Shown: piece after piece, positions 55,398 through 61,207 of the stretch
Position numbering within the stretch: position 1 is the stretch's first letter
Layout: the number at the start of each line of letters is the position of its first letter
DNA from: Nesterenkonia sphaerica
Lineage (GTDB): Bacteria > Actinomycetota > Actinomycetes > Actinomycetales > Micrococcaceae
Assembly (NCBI RefSeq): GCF_005771565.1
Contig: NZ_VAWA01000009.1
Location: forward strand, 45,310 to 109,309
Length of the DNA stretch: 64,000 nt
Direction of reading: 5' to 3'
Translations under genes and position numbers: made by a program
Notes under the pieces: generated by a model
The model's database searches: none
Told to the model about the DNA's origin: nothing
The model's input: the letters and a program-made list of their open reading frames with translations, nothing else

Positions 55398-56287
55398 TGG
55401 TAGTCCTCGAGGTTGATGTCGAGCAGCGGCGCGAGGTCGCGCACCGCGTCGTAGTCCGCGTCAGTGACCTCTTCGAAGCCGGTGGCGTCGAAGGGTTCGA
55501 GCACGGCCGGATCCTCGAGCTCCAGGAACGCCGCGCGCAGCTTCCCCTTGACGTCCTCCGGAAGATTCGACTGCATCGTCCACGGATAGTTGGCGTAGGG
55601 CTCGGACTCCTGGACCTTCACAACCTTCTCGGAGTCGATGACGCCCTCCTCGACCATGCGCTCGTAGATGGGCAGGCTCATGCCACCGGCATCGGCGTTG
55701 CCATTCTGCACTGCGAGGGCGACTGCGTCGTGAGACCCGACGTGCTGCTCCTCGTAGTCGCCCTGGTCGACGCGCAGGTCGGCCTCTTCAGCGAGCATGG
55801 CCTTGGGGATCAGGTGGCTGGACGTGCTCGCCTGGTCTCCCCAGGCCACGGTCCTGCCGGCGACGTCGGCGAGGCTCTCGATTCCCGCGTCGGCATTGGC
55901 GATGAACACCGACTGGTACGTCGGGTCCTCGCCGTCGACTTCCTGCAGGGCCGCGAAGGGCTCGATATCGGCCTTTTCCTGTGCGACAACGTACGAGAGA
56001 GGACCGAAATAGGCCAGTTCGAGGCGGCCGCGCGACATCGCCTCGATCATCGAGGAATAGTCGGTCGTCACGACGAGCTCGACGTCCATCTCCAGCTCCT
56101 CTTCGAGGTGCTTCTTGAGCGGTTCATTGTTCTTGATGACGTCCGAGGCGTTCTCGTCGGGCAGCAGGGCAACCCGGAGCGTGTCGGGTGCGGCGCTCGC
56201 CTCTCCGGCGGCACCGCAGCCGGAGAGAAGGAGGGCGGAAGTCAGCAGGGCTGCCGCAGCAGCGGTGAAACGGGGGCGTCCGATCAT
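55394..56287 (-). CDS. ptxB: Phosphite/phosphonate-binding lipoprotein
   Basis: A 297-aa PhnD-type solute-binding protein. The signal peptide ends in lipobox LLSGC with Cys24. LRVALLPDENASDVIKNNEPLKKHLEEEL and ELAYFGPLSYVVAQEKADIEPFA are characteristic of PhnD/PtxB proteins, and the YFGP loop and DQASTSSHLIP region contact the oxyanion. The ATG at 56287 follows AGGAG. The gap to ptxA is 105 bases with nothing evident. Confidence 0.92.
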   Translation of the reverse strand: MIGRPRFTAAAAALLTSALLLSGCGAAGEASAAPDTLRVALLPDENASDVIKNNEPLKKHLEEELEMDVELVVTTDYSSMIEAMSRGRLELAYFGPLSYVVAQEKADIEPFAALQEVDGEDPTYQSVFIANADAGIESLADVAGRTVAWGDQASTSSHLIPKAMLAEEADLRVDQGDYEEQHVGSHDAVALAVQNGNADAGGMSLPIYERMVEEGVIDSEKVVKVQESEPYANYPWTMQSNLPEDVKGKLRAAFLELEDPAVLEPFDATGFEEVTDADYDAVRDLAPLLDINLEDYQ

Positions 56288-56392
56288 GGTGATTCACTCC
56301 TGGGGTGAGTCGTGTCGCTTGGTGAGTCGGGTCGTGCAATGGGTCGTTCGATGTCGTGGTGGGTGCGACTGAGTTCGGTTGAGCGGCTCTGG

Positions 56393-57190
56393 TCAGGAGC
56401 GCTCGGCCGCAAGCGTGTCCTGACCGGCTCTTACAGGGGCGTCGGATCGGGAATCGTCCGGCGCGCCTTCGTAGATCAGGCGGAGGTCTGCGTCGGTGAC
56501 GCCGGCAGCGGGACCGTCATAGACGATCCGCCCGCGGGCGAGGCCCACGATGCGGTCGGCGTGCTCGAGCGCGAGGTCGACCTGGTGAAGGCTGGCGATC
56601 AGGGTGATTCCGCTCTCCTGGCAGACGCGGCGCAACAGGTCCATGACGCGACGCGCCGAGGCGGGATCGAGGCTGGCGACCGGTTCGTCGGCCAGGATCA
56701 GGTCCGGCTGCTGGGCCAAAGCGCGGGCGATGCCCACGCGCTGCTGCATACCGCCGCTGAGGTTGTCGACGCGGGTCAGGGCCTTGTCCAGCAGCCCGAC
56801 TCGGTCGAGCGATTCGAGGGCGATGCGTTCGTCGCTCCGGCTGAAGGGCAGAAGGCTGCGCCAGAAGCTGTAGTAACCGAGCCTGCCGAGGAGCACATTC
56901 CGCAGCGCCGTGTACCGGGGGATGAGCTGGTGGTGCTGGAAGACCATTCCGGTGCGTCTGCGGTGGTGGCGCAGGTCTTTGCGTGATTCGAGTGCCGGGA
57001 CGCCCTCGACCCGCACTGTTCCGGTGCTGGGGGTCACGAGCAGGTTCATGCACCGCAGCAGAGTGGATTTGCCGGCCCCCGACGGGCCGAGGAGTACGGT
57101 GACCTTTCCGCTCTCGATCGATAGGTCGGTGGTCCCGAGGGCTTGCACTCCGCCCTGGTAGGTCTTGCTGACATCCGTGAGTTCAATCAT
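56393..57190 (-). CDS. ptxA: Phosphite/phosphonate ABC transporter ATPase
   Basis: A 265-aa PhnC-family ATPase with Walker A GPSGAGKST (35-43), Q-loop FQHHQLIPRYTALRNVLLGRLG, signature LSGGMQQ (144-150), Walker B LILADEP (164-170) and the H-loop SLHQVDLALEHADR. It powers import through PtxC. First gene of the leftward operon; PHO boxes and a promoter lie directly upstream. Confidence 0.94.
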   Translation of the reverse strand: MIELTDVSKTYQGGVQALGTTDLSIESGKVTVLLGPSGAGKSTLLRCMNLLVTPSTGTVRVEGVPALESRKDLRHHRRRTGMVFQHHQLIPRYTALRNVLLGRLGYYSFWRSLLPFSRSDERIALESLDRVGLLDKALTRVDNLSGGMQQRVGIARALAQQPDLILADEPVASLDPASARRVMDLLRRVCQESGITLIASLHQVDLALEHADRIVGLARGRIVYDGPAAGVTDADLRLIYEGAPDDSRSDAPVRAGQDTLAAERS

Positions 57191-57199
57191 TGCGAGTCC

Positions 57200-57227
57200 T
57201 CTATACGACTACTCGTTACGCGATCAA
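57200..57227 (-). promoter_or_regulatory. Promoter of the ptxABCD operon
   Basis: On the minus strand TTGATC (57227-57222) and TATAGA (57205-57200) are 16 bases apart; transcription should begin just before the ATG at 57190. An inverted repeat, CTATACG (57201-57207) and CGTATAG (57229-57235), encloses it and may be a repressor site or a second, opposed -10 box. Confidence 0.55.
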
Positions 57228-57237
57228 ACGTATAGAT

Positions 57238-57292
57238 GAATTGTGAACGCGCGGTCGGATCTGGGATAACCGTTGGTGAACGCCGGTGGAAC
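57238..57292 (-). promoter_or_regulatory. PHO-box array upstream of ptxA
   Basis: Read on the minus strand there are five 11-base units in phase: GTTCCACCGGC, GTTCACCAACG, GTTATCCCAGA, TCCGACCGCGC and GTTCACAATTC. Four resemble the actinobacterial PhoP unit GTTCACC (7 of 7 in the second, 6 of 7 in the fifth). The array ends 11 bases before the -35 hexamer, the expected place for activation by PhoP in phosphate starvation. Confidence 0.72.
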
Positions 57293-57309
57293 GGCGGAGG
57301 TGGATGGGC

Positions 57310-57331
57310 GTTCACGAGGCGTACACATCGC
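57310..57331 (+). promoter_or_regulatory. PHO-box pair facing the phnM-like gene
   Basis: On the plus strand GTTCACGAGGC and GTACACATCGC are consecutive 11-base units resembling the PhoP unit GTTCACC (6 and 5 of 7). They lie 29-50 bases before the phnM-like ATG at 57360. Confidence 0.5.
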
Positions 57332-57359
57332 AGTCAAGAGCGGGTGACAGGCTCTGTGG

Positions 57360-58545
57360 ATGGCATCTTTGACCTCGGACGGAACGATCTCCGACATTGT
57401 GATCGGTCACGCCGCTGCAGTGCTGCCCGACAGAGTGGTAGATGACGCCAGGGTCGTTGTCCGCGGTGGCCGCATCACCGAGGTCGGGACGCATCCTCGT
57501 GGGGCCGAGTGTGACCTTGATGCTCGTGGAGCCTTCGTGTTGCCGGGGCTCGTCGATGTGCACAGCGACCTGCTCTCGCGGGAGGTGCGTCCACGACCTG
57601 GTGCCGCGCTCGATCCATCGTTCGCCGTCGCATCTGCCGGCGCTCGGCTGCGCGCTGCGGGCATCACGACGGCCTTCCACGGGCTGGCCTTCCAAGAGAG
57701 CTCGATCGTGGGGACGCCGATCGATTCGCCTGCAGCCTCCGAGCTTTCGGAGGCACTCCGCGACACCGACGACTCTCAGGTTGATCATCAAGTGCTGCAC
57801 CGACTAGACATTCGCTGCGCGCACGGGCGGGCGCTTCTCGAGAAGGATTTCGAGTCACGGGTGTCTGCGCCGCGTGTGCCAGTCGTATCTCATGAAGACC
57901 ACACGCCGGGGCAAGGACAATTCTCCGACCCGGCGAAGATGCAGAAGTGGCTGGTTCATGGTGAAGGAATGTCTGACGAAGACGCTGCTGATCATGTCGA
58001 ATGGTGGCGCAGCAGTCGTGACGAGCGTCTTGCCGTGCGCGACAGCACCCTGTCGTGGTTGGAAGGCCTGGCCCAGGAAGGTGCCATCCGGCTTTTCGCC
58101 CACGACCTGACGACGCCGGAGGAGGTGTCAGCGGCAGCTGCTCGCGGTTGCGCTGTCGCGGAGTTCCCAACGACCGTTTCGGCCGCGCGCGGCCCGGGAC
58201 CTTGGAATGCTCATCATCGCGGGCACGCCCAACATTGTCCGCGGAGAATCGCACACCGGCAACGTATCCGCAGCTGAACTCGTTTCTGCGGGCCTGACCG
58301 ATGCGCTCGCCAGCGACTACATCCCGACGTCAATGCTTCCGGCCATACTTCGACTGGTGCGTGACGGAGTCGCGGCGCTTCCACAGGCGGTTCGACTCGT
58401 CACCTCAGGTGCTGCCGCCTGTGTGGGTCTGGACGACCGTGGCTCTCTGGTCGAAGGGCTTCGGGCCGACCTGGTGCTCGCAGATTTCAGCAAGAGCTGG
58501 CCCTCCGCTCTCGCCTTCACAAGCAGAGCCATGGATGATGAATGA
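57360..58545 (+). pseudogene. phnM: PhnM-like amidohydrolase, frameshifted
   Basis: Two overlapping frames give one protein of about 395 aa. The first covers VLPGLVDVHSDLLSREVRPRPG, GITTAFHGL and VSHEDHTPGQGQFSDP up to FPTTVSAAR. The second continues from MLIIAGTPNIVRGESHTGNVSAAEL to the end. The frame shifts by one base near 58185-58195 in a GC-rich run, so the gene is broken unless it is a sequencing error. PhnM hydrolyses ribose-1-alkylphosphonate triphosphate in the C-P lyase pathway, but no other C-P lyase genes are here. It is divergent from ptxA. Confidence 0.85.
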
Positions 58546-58591
58546 CGACGGCAAGCCTTCCGGCAGGTCGTATGAAAGGAGTGCGTCCACG

Positions 58592-58865
58592 ATGAGTGAC
58601 GACGCTTTCGAAACCCTCATGGCCTCGGTCGACCAGCCCCTGATCGTGGTGACAACCGTGGCGGAGGGCGAACTGGCCGGCTGCGTGGTCGGGTTTCATA
58701 CGCAGTCGGGAATCAGCCCGCAGCGGTACTGCCTATGGCTGTCGAAGGCCAACCACACCTATCGTGTGGGCCTCCGCGCTACGCACTTCGCAGTTCACTT
58801 CCTAAGCGCGGACAACCGTGCCATCGCGGAGCGGTTCGGCACCCGTTCCGGCGACGACACGGACA
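58592..58865 (+). pseudogene. Flavin reductase-like gene, 3'-truncated
   Basis: The first 91 codons fit the N-terminal half of a flavin reductase-like FMN-binding domain (TLMASVDQPLIVVTTVAEGELAGCVVGFHTQSGISPQRY). At 58866 the IS3 right terminal repeat begins, and the frame then runs into IS sequence until a stop at 58981. The ATG at 58592 has GAAAGGAG upstream. The rest of the domain is missing, so activity is unlikely. Confidence 0.82.
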
Positions 58866-59222
58866 TGTCAAGCCCCGGGTTTGGTGGAGGGCGGGTTATC
58901 TGGCGTCCAGGAGGACGGGGACGGGTTCTGACGAGTCGGTGGATGCCTCGAGCTGGCTGGCCCGGTACGCCTGCGGAGTGAGACCATCGAGCGCACCGTG
59001 CGGTCGGTAGGTGTTGAACCAGTGGACCCACTCGGCAGTCGCGATCTCGACGTCGTCGATCCCGGTCCAGGGGCCGCGGTTACGGATGAGTTCGGCCTTG
59101 AACAAGGAGTTCAAGGCCTCGGCCAGCGCGTTGTCGTAGGAATCGCCTTTCGACCCGACCGAGGCAACAGCGTCCTGTTCAGCCAGAGCCTCGCCATAGC
59201 GGATCGCTCGATACTGGCCGTA
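58866..59222 (-). mobile_element. IS3-family element remnant, right (3') end
   Basis: Begins with the right terminal repeat (58866-58890, TGTCAAGCCCCGGG) and holds the last 110 or so codons of orfB. It has the same orientation as the remnant at 53252-53554. Its other end is lost near 59213-59222, where conjugative-element sequence had already joined before the IS30 insertion. Confidence 0.85.
58896..59222 (-). pseudogene. IS3-family transposase OrfB, 5'-truncated
   Basis: The frame ends with the last part of the DDE integrase core: QYRAIRYGEALAEQDAVAS, GSKGDSYDNALAEALNSLF with the catalytic Glu in ALAEALN, and EWVHWFNTYRPHGALDGLTP. The two upstream Asp residues and all of the N-terminal part are missing. 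The stop is TAA at 58896-58898. Confidence 0.9.
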
Positions 59223-59242
59223 TTCAAGTGGTCGTCGCAACA
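59223..59242 (+). repeat. IS30 left terminal inverted repeat
   Basis: TTCAAGTGGTCGTCGCAACA; differs from the right repeat only at position 6 (G against C). Confidence 0.9.
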
Positions 59243-59263
59243 CCTACCTGATGGAGGTGTTCG

Positions 59264-60661
59264 ATGGGCATTGGCCCAAGGCAGAAGAGGGCAAGGGAAT
59301 ATCGCGGTCAGATCGTCTCTCCTGGGCGCCCAACGGTGGCTTGGCGCGAGGACCGTGTGCGGTTCTGGCAGGCCATCGCTGCAGGAGCTAAGACCCGAGA
59401 GGCCGGTGAAGCCGCCGGTGTCTCCGAGCCTGTAGCTCACCGTTGGTTCCGACATGCTGGTGGCGTGAATCCACACTTGGCCTCGACTGTTTCCGGACGG
59501 TATATCTCCTCCTCTGAACGGGAGGACATCGCTTTATGGCGAGCCCAAGACAGCGGGGTCCGTGAGATCGCCCGTCGGCTGGGGCGTAGCCCATCGACGA
59601 TCTCACGGGAGCTACGGCGTAACGCCTCGACCAGGACCTATCAGCTGGAGTACAAGGCCTCGATTGCTCAGTGGCATGCTGAGCGGCGCGCCCGCCGTCC
59701 GAAGACCGCGAAGATGGTCACCAACGACCGGCTGCGCCAGTACGTCCAAGACAAGCTCAGCGGTGAGATCATCACCGCCGAAGGTGAAGTTGTCGGCCCC
59801 GAGGGCCCGGCCTGGGATGGAAAGAACAAGCCCCACCGTGGGGATCGTGAATGGGTCACCGCCTGGAGTCCGCAGCAGATTGCCAAGCGGCTGCCACTGG
59901 AGTTCCCCGATGACCCGACCATGAGGATCTCTCATGAGGCGATCTATCAGGCCCTCTACGTCGAATCCCGCGGCGGGCTTGCCCGGAAGCAGTCCTGGCA
60001 CCTGCGCCGAGGTCGCACCAAGCGAATGCCCCGGGCCCGCACACGGCAGGAAGCCTGGGCTCATGTCACTGCCGAGACCGTGCTGCAGAAACGCCCCAAG
60101 GAGGTCGAGGACCGCAAGATCGCCGGCCACTGGGAAGGTGACCTGATCATCGGACTGAAACGCTCAGCGGTGGCCACCCTGATTGAGCGCACCACCCGCT
60201 ACACGATGCTCGTACACCTGCCCCGACAGGTCGGCTACGGGCTCATCCCGCCGAAGAAGAACGGTCCCGCCCTGGCCGGCTACGGGGCACTGACCATGAA
60301 GGACGCTCTGATCAATGCTATGACTCCGGTGCCACCGACGCTTCGACGATCCTTGACCTGGGACCGGGGCAAGGAACTCTCAGCCCATGCTCTGTTCACT
60401 GAGGCCACCAAGACCCCGGTGTACTTCGCCGACGCGAAGAGCCCGTGGCAGCGGGGCAGCAACGAACACCTCAATGGGCTGCTGCGGCAGTACTTCCCGA
60501 AAGGCACCGACCTCTCACGGTGGAATGCCGCGGAGATCGCAGCTATCGCCACCGCCATGAACAACCGGCCACGCGGGATCTTGGGGTGGCGCACTCCCGC
60601 CGAGGCGTTCGCCGATCAACTACGCTCAGTCCAACAACACACTGTTGCGACGACCAGTTGA
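59264..60661 (+). CDS. IS30-family transposase
   Basis: A 465-aa transposase. An N-terminal helix-turn-helix region (ISSSEREDIALWRAQDSGVREIARRL and RSPSTISRELRRN, about 81-120) binds the IS ends. The DDE core has D293 (GHWEGDLIIG), D367 (TWDRGKE) and E401 (GSNEHLNG). It is full length with no frameshift. The ATG has GGAGG 6 bases upstream, and the stop lies within the right repeat. Confidence 0.95.
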   Translation: MGIGPRQKRAREYRGQIVSPGRPTVAWREDRVRFWQAIAAGAKTREAGEAAGVSEPVAHRWFRHAGGVNPHLASTVSGRYISSSEREDIALWRAQDSGVREIARRLGRSPSTISRELRRNASTRTYQLEYKASIAQWHAERRARRPKTAKMVTNDRLRQYVQDKLSGEIITAEGEVVGPEGPAWDGKNKPHRGDREWVTAWSPQQIAKRLPLEFPDDPTMRISHEAIYQALYVESRGGLARKQSWHLRRGRTKRMPRARTRQEAWAHVTAETVLQKRPKEVEDRKIAGHWEGDLIIGLKRSAVATLIERTTRYTMLVHLPRQVGYGLIPPKKNGPALAGYGALTMKDALINAMTPVPPTLRRSLTWDRGKELSAHALFTEATKTPVYFADAKSPWQRGSNEHLNGLLRQYFPKGTDLSRWNAAEIAAIATAMNNRPRGILGWRTPAEAFADQLRSVQQHTVATTS

Positions 60662-61018
60662 ATACGGCGGCTGTCCCGCAGTCACTGTGGTGTCAGGTTC
60701 GATGCGGCGGGTTGCGGTGGCTTCGCGGATGCGTTCTCGGGCCAGCAGGAAAAGGCTGATGGGTCCGATCCAGAAGAACTTCATGGCGTTCCAGATGCAG
60801 ACCAGCACGATCAGGTGCAGCCAGCCGGGGGCTCCGGTCTCGATGAGCTGGGCACAGAAGCTGGCTGCGTAGAGGTAGGGCAGGGTCAGCAGCATTGCCG
60901 GGAGTCCCCATTTGTGACCGCGTCGGGTGCGGAGGGCATCGAGGGCGATGTTGGTGGGCATGTAGCGCCGCATGAAGTAGCGGATGTGAACGCTGGCGCT
61001 CCAGATCAGGCGGATCAT
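60626..61018 (-). CDS. Small membrane protein of conjugative element, C-terminus altered by IS30
   Basis: A 130-aa protein with two clear hydrophobic segments (LLTLPYLYAASFCAQLIE, WLHLIVLVCIWNAMKFFWIG). Similar proteins are carried on actinobacterial plasmids next to MobF relaxase genes, as recalled, and are often mislabelled sulfate permease; the function is unknown. The last dozen codons are supplied by IS30. Without IS30 the frame continues in phase into the truncated orfB. The ATG at 61018 follows GGAAAGG. Confidence 0.65.
   Translation of the reverse strand: MIRLIWSASVHIRYFMRRYMPTNIALDALRTRRGHKWGLPAMLLTLPYLYAASFCAQLIETGAPGWLHLIVLVCIWNAMKFFWIGPISLFLLARERIREATATRRIEPDTTVTAGQPPYSTGRRNSVLLD
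60643..60662 (-). repeat. IS30 right terminal inverted repeat
   Basis: Read inward on the minus strand: TTCAACTGGTCGTCGCAACA. It includes the transposase stop codon. Confidence 0.9.
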
Positions 61019-61207
61019 GGTTGGACCTTTCCTCTCGTACGCACGGCTAGCTAGTAGCGGTGAGACGGTGCGTTAGAGAGTGACCCAAGGGTCTGCCGCG
61101 AAGGGCGCGTTATTAAGGAGGGTTCCGCCTCATGGTTCAGTTTACGTCGGTCCGGTGACACCGTGAAGATCTACTGTTCCCGCCCGACCTCTCCCTTGGC
61201 TCGGGGT
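61019..61207. other. Intergenic region, relaxase to small membrane protein
   Basis: 189 bases with no gene. It holds the ribosome binding site of the small membrane protein next to 61018 and a CTAGCTAG palindrome near 61048. No terminator or transfer origin could be identified. Confidence 0.4.

Larger units (their letters stand above)
59223..60662 (+). mobile_element. Complete IS30-family insertion sequence (1,440 bp)
   Basis: Terminal inverted repeats TTCAAGTGGTCGTCGCAACA (59223-59242) and its partner (60643-60662) match at 19 of 20 positions. The element is flanked by a 2-bp TA duplication (59221-59222 and 60663-60664). Joining the flanks restores the palindrome GCCGTACGGC, a target type expected for IS30 elements. 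One intact transposase gene fills it. Confidence 0.92.

Noticed and set aside
56288..56392. Possible small gene or second promoter between ptxB and ptxA
   Set aside because: 105 bases with no convincing start/stop pair, promoter hexamers or hairpin; left as a plain intergenic gap.
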